A stretch of 59,000 nt of DNA from Symsagittifera roscoffensis (taxonomy: Eukaryota > Xenacoelomorpha > Acoela > Convolutidae). Location of the stretch: positions 1 through 59,000 of the forward strand of contig NW_026970816.1 in the NCBI RefSeq assembly GCF_963678635.1, written 5' to 3'. Under the pieces are notes generated by a model. That model did not search any database, was not told the DNA's origin, and saw only the letters and a list, made by a program, of their open reading frames with translations. Positions within the stretch are counted from its first letter, which is position 1, and each line of letters begins with the position of its first letter. Shown in pieces: positions 1 to 6,774 of this stretch. A program made the translations under genes and the position numbers.

Positions 1-1
1 T

Positions 2-613
2 ATCCAAGTAGATAAACATCATTTGGGTTCCAGCAGAGATATCGACAGGGTAGTCGGAAATGAAGTTTTGCGATGTGAGAGTGCTATGGATATGACTGGA
101 TTCTTTATAGCCGATATGGTAGCCCGTTCCATCTCTTATACCTTTGAAACCCAAAATACTAGGAATTTGTGGGCTCTCAAAGGTAATGCCTTCCCAATAA
201 TGCATCCAAATTGAAAGATGTTTGGTAATGGGGTCGATGCTATAAGTGAAATTATCAAGATCAACCTTCCGATTGATTTCGTTGAATAATTTCTCGATTT
301 CGCTATATTCACCCTTTGTTATTTCAGTTTTCTCTCCATCAAATGGTCTAGATATTTTATCTTTTGCCACTTTAAGACTTGCTCTAACTTTGTCTTTTTT
401 ATAGTACACTATTTTAGTATCTGTTACATTGTTAAAATGAGTGGGAAACGTTATTTCTGACAATGCAACTCTCCATTCGCCTTGCAGATCGATATCTTCA
501 CTCAGCAGGTTTTTAAAACTCGCTAGTGAGTTGTCAATGAAGATATTCATTGAGGCTGATGACACCAATGTAATACTAAAGGAATCTTTGTCACCTCCAA
601 AGTTGCTAGACAT
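2..613 (-). CDS. Polinton structural-protein-like ORF, truncated by window edge
   Basis: An uninterrupted frame starts at an ATG at 613 and is still open after 204 codons at the window edge. It begins four bases after the integrase stop codon. The N-terminal part has the pattern F-x-I-T-L-x-S-x-A-S, then N-x-L-x-x-F-K-N-L-L, then a W-R-V-A-L-x-E-I-x-F-P block at about residues 50-62. I associate this pattern with a minor virion (penton-like) protein family of Polintons and related elements; that is recall, not a search. A later stretch (SILGFKG, about residues 155-161) also looks like that family. The C-terminus is outside the window. Confidence 0.6.
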   Translation of the reverse strand, partial: MSSNFGGDKDSFSITLVSSASMNIFIDNSLASFKNLLSEDIDLQGEWRVALSEITFPTHFNNVTDTKIVYYKKDKVRASLKVAKDKISRPFDGEKTEITKGEYSEIEKLFNEINRKVDLDNFTYSIDPITKHLSIWMHYWEGITFESPQIPSILGFKGIRDGTGYHIGYKESSHIHSTLTSQNFISDYPVDISAGTQMMFIYLD

Positions 614-616
614 TGT

Positions 617-1840
617 TTAGCTTGACCCTTCCTTTTCCAATACTCTGATTAGTTCGGGCTCATAAAATTTACCCTCTATTGGTTCTCTATCAGCGTCGAT
701 AAGATTATAAGTCGGTGGGTTCCTTGTTGGTATGTCAAATATTTCAAAAACTTCGTCAGTGAAGGATTGTTTATAACCTTTTCGAAAAGGGATGTCAATT
801 TTTGCTATTCTCACAAAATCGCCAACGTAGAACTTTGGTCGGCGAACCAGTTTCAATGATTGTTCCGCTCTTAATGAAATTAGACGTGGAACATCCTTTT
901 TTGTCACTTTATTGGGGGCTAATTTGATGACGCGGTTTGTTCTCGAATTTATTGTGTTGACAAAGTCTTGAAGCTTATCGATGTAAGAGTAGGTCCATTT
1001 GTCCTCCAAATACTTATAAATCAAACTTTTTAGTGACCGGATGTTCCTCTCGGCGAAAGCGGACTTCTTTTCACTCTCTGTTGTATATGTCTTGATACCC
1101 TTTTTCTCACATAAAGTTTTGAATGACCCCTTGAAATCGGTGCCTTTATCTACCCAGACTTTTTTCGGTTTCTCTGTCTTTATCATTTGATTGAACGCTT
1201 CTGCAGTTGTTGTGGCATACTTTGATTTCAGTGGCTGCACGCGAAGATAACGGGACATGCAATCTACTGCAACTAAAAGATATTTGATATCTTTGTTGTA
1301 TTTTGCTAGTTTATCAACATATGCCAAATCGATTGACCATATTTCGTTTATGTCATAAACTATCACTTTAAGCCGAGCTATTTTGCGGCGAACTGTTCGG
1401 TATTTTGTATAAGATGGTTCTGTATGTAAAAAATGTTTAACTTTTCGTCTTGGTATGACCGTTGTAGCCTTCAAAGTCTTAACACTACCGAACAATGCTG
1501 GACCTTTATCTGTGTAACTCTTTTTCAAAAGTTTTTCCTCAGTTGGTGTAGGTTTCCCATCTTTTACTTTTTGTCTCCGTCTTTTCTGACGTTGAAGAAT
1601 CTGAATCGTTATAGGGCGTACCGTACGATTCACTGTCGTCTTCGTCTTTCTCTCTTTCTTTGACTCTTTCCGTGGTGGCTTTCTTTCTTGTTTTGAGTCG
1701 TTTGGTTTGTTTTGAACTTGATGATGGCTTACTACTGTCGAGGGTTTTTGTTTTGCCCGAGGTTGACGGAGATTTGGTTGGACTTTTGGTTTTTCGTTGG
1801 GCCTGTTCTTTAATCTTTGACTGAACCGCGTGTTTGGCAT
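617..1840 (-). CDS. Polinton-type retroviral-like integrase
   Basis: The 407-codon ORF encodes a DDE integrase of the c-integrase type found in Polintons. The catalytic core begins near residue 165 with W-S-I-D-L-A-Y. The second acidic block is K-V-W-V-D-K-G-T-D-F at about 228-237, and the glutamate lies in S-A-F-A-E-R-N-I-R near 262-270. A chromodomain/SH3-like tail follows (F-Y-V-G-D-F-V-R-I, then P-T-Y-N-L-I-D-A-D). The role is insertion of element DNA into the host genome. The first 100 or so residues are very basic and overlap the upstream 302-aa ORF by about 300 bp in another frame, so the true start may be downstream of 1840, or the protein may be made by splicing or frameshift. The core appears intact. 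Confidence 0.85.
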   Translation of the reverse strand: MPNTRFSQRLKNRPNEKPKVQPNLRQPRAKQKPSTVVSHHQVQNKPNDSKQERKPPRKESKKERKTKTTVNRTVRPITIQILQRQKRRRQKVKDGKPTPTEEKLLKKSYTDKGPALFGSVKTLKATTVIPRRKVKHFLHTEPSYTKYRTVRRKIARLKVIVYDINEIWSIDLAYVDKLAKYNKDIKYLLVAVDCMSRYLRVQPLKSKYATTTAEAFNQMIKTEKPKKVWVDKGTDFKGSFKTLCEKKGIKTYTTESEKKSAFAERNIRSLKSLIYKYLEDKWTYSYIDKLQDFVNTINSRTNRVIKLAPNKVTKKDVPRLISLRAEQSLKLVRRPKFYVGDFVRIAKIDIPFRKGYKQSFTDEVFEIFDIPTRNPPTYNLIDADREPIEGKFYEPELIRVLEKEGSS

Positions 1841-2447
1841 ACTTGTTAATAACAGACTCTTCGGTAAGTTCGAGAGCGGATAAAATCATTATGTAAGCAG
1901 GGTTGTGTAGTATTTTAGTTTGCTGTTGTATATCATACAAAAATGATGCTGCTTTGAGACCGGTTGGTACATTGTCAACATAAATTGTTTCATCCATGGC
2001 GTTTATTGAGACTCGAGTTGAGCTTTTGATAACCTCCAGGATATTTTTAGCTCTCGTGAATTTTTTATCCTCCATTATTTGCAATTGTAATAGAATGCGT
2101 TCATAGTTTATTTTATTATCATTTCGCTCCTTCTCATCCACAATCCGCTTCTCCTCTTCCTCCCCACCTTCCTGATATTGATTAGTCTCATCTTCTGTAA
2201 GAAGTCCTGTTGATTGTTCCCCAGGGTCAACAATAGGCGTTGAGGGAGGTGTTGGGGGAAGGGGTAGTGGAAGAGTTTCAGTCGATACTGAGTTATGCTT
2301 CGTGGGTATTAGAGGTCTCATGCGGTTCAAGTAAGATAACTGGGGCTTTTTGTGTTTAATTGAACTGTTAAACAGCACTTGTGATGCATGCGGTTGCTCA
2401 CGGATATATGTATGTTTTGGAATTAAAACAAACTCTTCTGCTGCCAT
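1539..2447 (-). CDS. Polinton-associated 302-aa protein of unknown function
   Basis: The ORF starts at ATG 2447, three bases after the neighbouring core-like ORF ends. The N-terminus has an aliphatic F-V-L-I-P-K block and a K-K-P-Q-L-S-Y-L-N-R-M block (about residues 33-43). I recall these patterns from proteins sitting next to the integrase in related elements, but I know no function. A proline-rich and then acidic linker (about 60-110) leads to a helical part (about 110-215) and a Lys/Ser/Thr-rich tail. The tail overlaps the start of the integrase frame by about 300 bp, so the tail or the integrase N-terminus may not both be real. Confidence 0.6.
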   Translation of the reverse strand: MAAEEFVLIPKHTYIREQPHASQVLFNSSIKHKKPQLSYLNRMRPLIPTKHNSVSTETLPLPLPPTPPSTPIVDPGEQSTGLLTEDETNQYQEGGEEEEKRIVDEKERNDNKINYERILLQLQIMEDKKFTRAKNILEVIKSSTRVSINAMDETIYVDNVPTGLKAASFLYDIQQQTKILHNPAYIMILSALELTEESVINKYAKHAVQSKIKEQAQRKTKSPTKSPSTSGKTKTLDSSKPSSSSKQTKRLKTRKKATTERVKEREKDEDDSESYGTPYNDSDSSTSEKTETKSKRWETYTN

Positions 2448-2450
2448 GTT

Positions 2451-2759
2451 TTATGCTGATGGTAAGTATCTGTTGCAGAAGTAAAGTATCAGTCTGATCA
2501 AGTTGAAACCTTGTTTCGTTAGAATAATTGCTCGTTTTCGTTCAAGTTTTGTTTTTCGGCTGATTAAAAGTTTGTATGCCTTTTCGAAATTTTCAATGTT
2601 TGGAATATTAACAGATACATTGCCATTGACTTCATTGAGCAAACATTCACATATAACTGAAATAACTTGAGGATTTGTTGTTTTTCTAATGAAGCTTCGG
2701 AGCTGGCTGGGATTCAATTGTACCATGTGCTGCAGAATAGATAATTTTTTCGCGTTCAT
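2451..2759 (-). CDS. Virion-core (adenovirus pX/mu-like) protein
   Basis: A 102-codon ORF starting at ATG 2759. The central V-I-S-V-I-C-E-C-L-L-N-E-V-N-G-N-V block (about residues 33-49) is followed by a basic segment and a K-Q-G-F near the end. Proteins with an I-C-E-C/L-N-G-N core and a basic tail have been linked to adenovirus core protein X in adintoviruses and Polinton-like elements, where they are thought to bind packaged DNA. The ORF overlaps the end of the ATPase gene by about 70 bp. Assignment is from motif recall. Confidence 0.55.
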   Translation of the reverse strand: MNAKKLSILQHMVQLNPSQLRSFIRKTTNPQVISVICECLLNEVNGNVSVNIPNIENFEKAYKLLISRKTKLERKRAIILTKQGFNLIRLILYFCNRYLPSA

Positions 2760-3408
2760 TTGTGAGAGGTGTAACCTCTGCCTGATTTATTGGTAAGTAA
2801 AAAATTGAGGGACCAGGTGGTGTAATGTTTGAACAATATCTCAAACAATCGGATGTACGCGGATCCAAGTCGATTAAAAGATGACCGTATGTGTCTTTTG
2901 TAGCGAGCTGATAACAGTGTCTCAAAAATTTAGTGTTGTTCAATTGTCTTCCAAGATGATCAAGTTGCTGAATATCACGAGGTGATTTGAACAGAATGAT
3001 GTGTGATGTGTTTAAATCAATTGTTCGAGACCATCTGCTTTGTTGGAACAAATTATGTTTAACATATATTACATCTAGTCCTCGGTGTCTTCCTGCTGTT
3101 GCAAGTTTGACAAAGTCTTTATCGTTATAGATTTCTTCGCATGAATCATCAAAAACTAGAAGAATGTTTTCAAGGTTTCGCAAACTGTCAAAGCCATTGA
3201 ATTTTATGAAAGTTAGATCAATGCTGTGGGTATTGGATTTTTCACTATAAAGAGGATGAATCTCTTTGTAAAAGTATAAGGCTCTTTGAAATTTGGGATA
3301 AAATGTTTTTCCTTTCAACAATTTGAATATCAGCTCTGTTTTTCCAGAACCCGAGGGGCCCACGATGGCTAAAAAAAGTCTCGTAGATGTATCAATAACT
3401 TTATTCAT
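2686..3408 (-). CDS. A32/FtsK-like DNA-packaging ATPase
   Basis: I use ATG 3408 (240 codons): it overlaps the stop of the upstream membrane-protein gene as ATGA, and the longer frame has no upstream ATG. A Walker A motif, G-P-S-G-S-G-K-T, lies near residue 16, and Walker B is L-L-V-F-D-D-S at about 84-90. A later R-H-R-G-L-D-V-I-Y-V block, the N-T-S-H-I-I-L-F-K-S-P-R-D block and the L-L-I-D-L-D-P end match the Polinton/adintovirus packaging ATPase family. The expected role is pumping element DNA into a capsid. All motifs appear intact. Confidence 0.85.
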   Translation of the reverse strand: MNKVIDTSTRLFLAIVGPSGSGKTELIFKLLKGKTFYPKFQRALYFYKEIHPLYSEKSNTHSIDLTFIKFNGFDSLRNLENILLVFDDSCEEIYNDKDFVKLATAGRHRGLDVIYVKHNLFQQSRWSRTIDLNTSHIILFKSPRDIQQLDHLGRQLNNTKFLRHCYQLATKDTYGHLLIDLDPRTSDCLRYCSNITPPGPSIFYLPINQAEVTPLTNEREKIIYSAAHGTIESQPAPKLH

Positions 3409-3743
3409 ATTCTTGGATTTGGTAATACATAACCAACTAAACCCGATAAAATTGAAAACCAAACTGAGGTTTCTTCACAAGTTAACTGCGTTAATGAAAG
3501 TTTAAAAATACAAAAAGCCAATAAAATCAGAATTAACACCATTTGTGACATGAAAACTACTTCAGACCGTGGTACATTCACGTTATTGCAAAATTTCCAT
3601 GATTTTTTCTCCATATGATTTTCGTCATACACAAAATCGGTAACTATAGTTCCATCAGTCTCGTCAACTACTGTGTCATTCATTTCAATTTCCCTACCGC
3701 TTTCCCTCACTCTCGAACTTGCAGAATGAAAAATATATATCAT
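3405..3743 (-). CDS. Polinton-associated two-helix membrane protein
   Basis: A 112-codon ORF; an internal ATG at 3683 is an alternative start that gives 92 codons. After an acidic N-terminus comes a P-R-S-E-V-V-F block, a hydrophobic helix (about residues 67-83), a short polar loop and a second hydrophobic segment ending G-Y-V-L-P-N-P. Small membrane proteins with a P-R-S-E...L-P-N-P frame recur next to the packaging ATPase in related elements, from memory. The stop overlaps the ATPase start (ATGA), suggesting coupled expression. The function is unknown; a virion-membrane or assembly role is only a guess. Confidence 0.6.
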   Translation of the reverse strand: MIYIFHSASSRVRESGREIEMNDTVVDETDGTIVTDFVYDENHMEKKSWKFCNNVNVPRSEVVFMSQMVLILILLAFCIFKLSLTQLTCEETSVWFSILSGLVGYVLPNPRI

Positions 3744-3759
3744 ATATAAAAAAAATTAA

Positions 3760-4080
3760 TTAAGCATCTGAACAGTAATAAATTTCATATCGTGTATAAC
3801 CTGTATAGACACTCGGTTTATTATCATCATCAAAATCATAGTGCATTTCCAAAACATAATTGGCTGGGACATGATCAGTTTTGGCATGATACACAATTTT
3901 CTTCACAGAATCTTCTCTTATTATTTTTTGAATCTCATTGGGTAGTTCACTGCTGGTTAGATCCATTTGAACTCCTGGTTGACGTTTGGGCACTAAGACT
4001 AGCTTGGGAAGACAAAAACCGCGCTTGCTGGGTAACATTACTGATGTATTTGAATCGTTGAAAGTAGATGAATTGGTCAA
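3760..4080 (-). CDS. Small Polinton ORF overlapping the 114-aa ORF
   Basis: This frame of about 106 codons has no ATG at its upstream edge (the first codon is TTG) and overlaps the C-terminal third of the 114-aa ORF by 134 bp, shifted by one base. The part downstream of the overlap looks coding, being rich in charged and aromatic residues and ending in a Tyr-rich C-terminus. The simplest reading is that 3760-4291 is one gene joined by a small intron, or broken by a frameshift. I recognise no domain. Confidence 0.4.
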   Translation of the reverse strand: MTNSSTFNDSNTSVMLPSKRGFCLPKLVLVPKRQPGVQMDLTSSELPNEIQKIIREDSVKKIVYHAKTDHVPANYVLEMHYDFDDDNKPSVYTGYTRYEIYYCSDA

Positions 4081-4291
4081 TCACGGGGAAGAACCTCCTC
4101 AAAGTGCACAACTCTTCTTCAGAAAGTGTAACTTGTTCTTTTCGTTGAACTACTTGGCCTCTACAATCAATGCGTTCAATCCTGGTCAATGAAATCTTTA
4201 TGTTACTTTCTGGTGTCATCCAAGCACAAAGAACTGAATTTGGAGATATGTATGTCTCCACTTTCCCCTGACGCTCGTTGTTGACACTCAT
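3947..4291 (-). CDS. Small Polinton ORF with a possible PC4-like fold
   Basis: A 114-codon ORF from ATG 4291. Residues about 30-75 alternate beta-like stretches (I-K-I-S-L-T-R-I, then a short polar turn) with a final helix-like V-T-L-S-E-E-E-L-C-T-L-R-R-F-F-P-V-I-D. This resembles the C-terminal ssDNA-binding domain of transcriptional coactivator PC4, where L-S/N-x-E-Q/E precedes a helix ending I-D. The likeness is by eye only. The last 35 residues are Ser/Gln-rich and probably belong to the wrong frame, since the overlapping 3760-4080 frame continues better. Confidence 0.4.
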   Translation of the reverse strand: MSVNNERQGKVETYISPNSVLCAWMTPESNIKISLTRIERIDCRGQVVQRKEQVTLSEEELCTLRRFFPVIDQFIYFQRFKYISNVTQQARFLSSQASLSAQTSTRSSNGSNQQ

Positions 4292-4775
4292 TTTTCAACC
4301 AATCAAAGAACGCTTTCGACTTTTTTAATGCACAATGATTTTTAGAGTTATGGTGCGGTAGGTTTTTGTTACAATTCACAAAATTCTTGAAATATAATTG
4401 TTCGACTCGTGGACAGCCCAAATCGTCAAGATTCACAACTTTACGGTCTAAGTATTTGGATAAAAAATCAGCTTTTTCTTTTCCTTTGGCGTAGAATACA
4501 GCATTGGGGTTTCTTAAGACAAAACTTTGAATGATTTGGTTCAAATTCAGGTATAAATAATCACCGCTATCCCAATGAAGTCCGTGCAAATAATTTGTCA
4601 GCCAGTTGTAGGCTTTTTGTTCAGATTTTGGAAGGGAATTGAAATTAACTGGAGGTAGAAAAACTAGGGAATCACTGTAGTCGGAAGTTGTTATAGCTAA
4701 TTCTTTTACTATAAATGTGTTTTTCTGGTGTCGAAATCCCTCAAAATTCACCACAACTAATTTTTCCTTCAGCAT
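4203..4775 (-). CDS. Exonuclease-fold-like protein of the Polinton-like element
   Basis: ATG 4775 lies seven bases before the end of the upstream ORF; the frame upstream of it has no ATG. The 190-residue product opens with L-V-V-V-N-F-E-G-F, continues with A-V-F-Y-A-K-G-x-E-K-A-D-F-L, N-L-D-D-L-G-C-P-R, and ends with N-H-C-A-L-K-K-S-K-A-F-F-D-W-L. The order beta-strand with acidic residue, middle strand, and a late H-x-A-L-x-x-x-K-A helix recalls DEDD-type 3'-5' exonucleases, but the acidic set is incomplete, so it may be an inactive relative. Similar uncharacterised proteins occur in other animal mobile elements, from memory. Confidence 0.45.
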   Translation of the reverse strand: MLKEKLVVVNFEGFRHQKNTFIVKELAITTSDYSDSLVFLPPVNFNSLPKSEQKAYNWLTNYLHGLHWDSGDYLYLNLNQIIQSFVLRNPNAVFYAKGKEKADFLSKYLDRKVVNLDDLGCPRVEQLYFKNFVNCNKNLPHHNSKNHCALKKSKAFFDWLKNECQQRASGESGDIHISKFSSLCLDDTRK

Positions 4776-5206
4776 TCTAATAAATGGTAGAGTTTCGGTT
4801 TTTTCAGTTTGATATACAAACAAAACGTAATTCCACTCAAGTGACCAATCAAACTACTGTTGCATTTCCATGGTAAAACATAGCAGTATGTGGGACCAGT
4901 GTTATAAACTTCGCGGACAAAACCGGCGGCATCGTGTAAAATAGCATGCATTCGTAAAATTTTCGAATCATTTAAATATTTATCCAAAGAAGAATTGTCT
5001 ATACCGATCAGACCCCCATAGGGTCTCAACTTGATAGCAACATCGTAATTTATATCATTAGTAGTTGAGAAGAAGAACAGTGAACATGCAGCTAGGAAAT
5101 AATTTCGACGGTTGGTGTTTTCCGGATAGGTTTTTTTCAAAGTAATAAAAATTTCATGAATAATTTCCAAGTCTTTTGAAGTAACTCTACGTTTTTCCAA
5201 TTTCAT
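4769..5206 (-). CDS. Polinton ORF, unknown function
   Basis: The first ATG of this frame is at 5206, giving 145 codons. The N-terminal half is helical and basic. The C-terminal half carries a compact motif H-A-I-L-H-D-A-A-G-F-V-R-E-V-Y-N-T-G-P, then Y-C-Y-V-L-P-W and G-H-L-S-G-I. The clustered His/Asp residues and glycines look like a catalytic or structural core, but I cannot place the family. Its stop overlaps the start region of the exonuclease-like ORF, as expected within one transcription unit. Confidence 0.5.
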   Translation of the reverse strand: MKLEKRRVTSKDLEIIHEIFITLKKTYPENTNRRNYFLAACSLFFFSTTNDINYDVAIKLRPYGGLIGIDNSSLDKYLNDSKILRMHAILHDAAGFVREVYNTGPTYCYVLPWKCNSSLIGHLSGITFCLYIKLKKPKLYHLLEC

Positions 5207-5338
5207 TTTTTTAAAATTTTTCCAGCACTTCTCCGACCTGCTGAATTTCAAGCCAGTGGAAATGAAAGTAACCTTCTAGATACCACTTACTCACTCCTAT
5301 TTCTAACTAATGATTTCAACCTATTTTCATGTGTTTAG

Positions 5339-5689
5339 ATGGATATTCCCCTTGGTGGTCTCCACGAGTCATCCATTGATTTGCCTTATGTGGGACCTGG
5401 AACTCACGAAGGCAAAAATATCTTTGGTGTGACCGTAGAGTTTACCCCGGCCACCACTGCAGCGAATTTTAAGCTGCATTACATTGAGGTTGCATTTGAG
5501 AAAAAGGAGGGCATATTTGAATATGTGTGTGTTGATGTGGGGAGCATGGAAATTTTCTGGCTGTGCGAGTCTCTGGGTGCGGGATTCGAGAGTACTGAGT
5601 GGCGCTTCAAATTTCAAATGGAGCGTCTAGTCAGTATTCTTCATGTCCCTTGGTCGGATCCCGAAGACGACATGCGGATGTGGCCGTAA
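5339..5689 (+). CDS. Hypothetical 116-aa ORF (possibly one exon)
   Basis: ATG 5339 follows directly on TGTGTTTAG, which would serve as a splice acceptor, so this may be an exon and not a whole gene. The frame is rich in aromatic and acidic residues with few low-complexity runs, and ends M-R-M-W-P before TAA. It is on the strand opposite to the Polinton genes and starts 130 bp beyond them. I recognise no domain or signal peptide. It could be a Polinton cargo gene, a host exon or a chance ORF. Confidence 0.35.
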   Translation: MDIPLGGLHESSIDLPYVGPGTHEGKNIFGVTVEFTPATTAANFKLHYIEVAFEKKEGIFEYVCVDVGSMEIFWLCESLGAGFESTEWRFKFQMERLVSILHVPWSDPEDDMRMWP

Positions 5690-5957
5690 ACCCTTCCTCT
5701 GCTCTCCTATCCGTACTCTTGTTAACATTCCGTTTTTATTTTATTTTTTCTTTTTTTTATATGTTACTTTATCTATTATTTATCAAGTCCTCTTTACCTT
5801 CTTACCCTCTTATTATTTGTCACGTCCTTCCTCCTTCTCAAGCAGGTCAGTTTTTTAATAGGGTCTCAAACTTATTTAGTTGAACAGTGGGAAAGTTTGG
5901 AAGGGATTAAATTTAACCACCGCGCGAAAATAAATACCAAAGTATTTTGTCTGTCGG

Positions 5958-6096
5958 GTGTCCTTAGAGAGGGGTCTTTTTATTTCGGGCAGGGTATTTT
6001 GGGGTCTTTAAAAAAGATGGGTCCTTTTGGACCCTACTTTTGGTAGGACCCCAAAGACCCCTACCGTCGAAAAGACCCCCCCCCCCCTAAGGACAC
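5958..6096. repeat. Palindromic MITE-like repeat, 139 bp
   Basis: The left end reads GTGTCCTTAG...GGGGTCTTTT and the right end AAAAGACCCC...CTAAGGACAC, so the outer arms are inverted copies. An inner pair, TTGGGGTCTTTA near 5999 and ACCCCAAAGACCCC near 6049, adds to a long hairpin. A run of about 13 C sits in the right arm. There is no ORF. Size and structure suggest a small non-autonomous inverted-repeat element; no clear target duplication was identified. Confidence 0.6.
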
Positions 6097-6502
6097 ACGG
6101 CGGATTACAATACTACTCAACTTCTTAGTCTAATACCAATCCTAATCTTACTCTTATACTATCTAGTCTCAGGTTGTTTAACTAGTCTCTGCTAGGCTCA
6201 ATAGATCTAGGGTATACTGGTTTATTGCGGCTGCTGAAGTCTTCTTGGAGAGTCAACTAATTTCTAAGTTAAATTCAAATCTCTCTGGTGCTGAAATTAC
6301 AAGTAATTTCAGCACTTACAAATAAGTGGATTGTTAGTTAGATGGATCATGATTGGTTAATATTAAATACTTTACATTGGTAAAATATCTAATTTATCCA
6401 ATCATAAAATGTAGTTTAGATCAGGTTCCAATAGCTTACATCACAGTTTATTTTTATGTCTCTCAGATTAGTGATAAGTTGAAAAAGCTCAGAAGTTCAG
6501 AG
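6097..6502. other. No gene seen
   Basis: AT-rich sequence with short scattered ORFs only. A small hairpin, TGCTGAAATTAC/GTAATTTCAGCA at about 6290-6315, is the only structure noticed. Confidence 0.5.
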
Positions 6503-6672
6503 CGTTTCGCCGCACACATATTTCGCCCCTCTTAAGTCTAGTGGCTTATTTCGCCCTCACACATTTCGCCCCCTAATAATTTCACACATACAATTTGAGG
6601 GGCGAAATGTGTGGGGGCGAAAGGTTCCAGTTTTTTATGAGGGGCGAAACGCGTGAGGGGCGAAATGTGTGA
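6503..6672. repeat. Nested palindrome built of TTTCGCC...CACACA motifs
   Basis: The left half carries repeated TTTCGCCCC and CACACAT words; the right half carries their complements GGGGCGAAA and ATGTGTG. The best-paired arms are 6549-6572 and 6599-6622, with outer arms around 6503-6530 and 6639-6672. The spacer is AT-rich. There is no coding potential. It is probably a hairpin-type non-autonomous repeat. Confidence 0.6.
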
Positions 6673-6722
6673 AAACGAGGTCGACCATAGCCAAAACATA
6701 CACCGGGCTCAGTTGAAAAAAG

Positions 6723-6774
6723 GGTTCGAGCTCAGCAAAAACAAAGGTCGAGCTCAGCAAAAACAAAGGTCGAG
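6723..6774. repeat. 22-bp short tandem repeat
   Basis: The unit GAGCTCAGCAAAAACAAAGG plus TC occurs twice in a row with a third partial copy. It is a local duplication with no coding potential. Confidence 0.7.

Larger units (their letters stand above)
1..5206 (-). mobile_element. Polinton/Maverick-like element, partial
   Basis: Nine closely packed, partly overlapping ORFs all lie on the minus strand. They include a retroviral-type integrase, an A32/FtsK-like packaging ATPase, a two-helix membrane protein, a core-protein-like ORF and a structural-protein-like ORF. Known Polintons encode this combination. Several genes overlap by a few bases, which is virus-like compaction. No protein-primed DNA polymerase B is visible, nor a clear double-jelly-roll major capsid protein; they may lie left of position 1. 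I found no terminal inverted repeat near 5.2-5.4 kb, so the right boundary is set by the last ORF only. The reading frames are mostly open, so the copy is fairly young or recently active. Confidence 0.8.
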
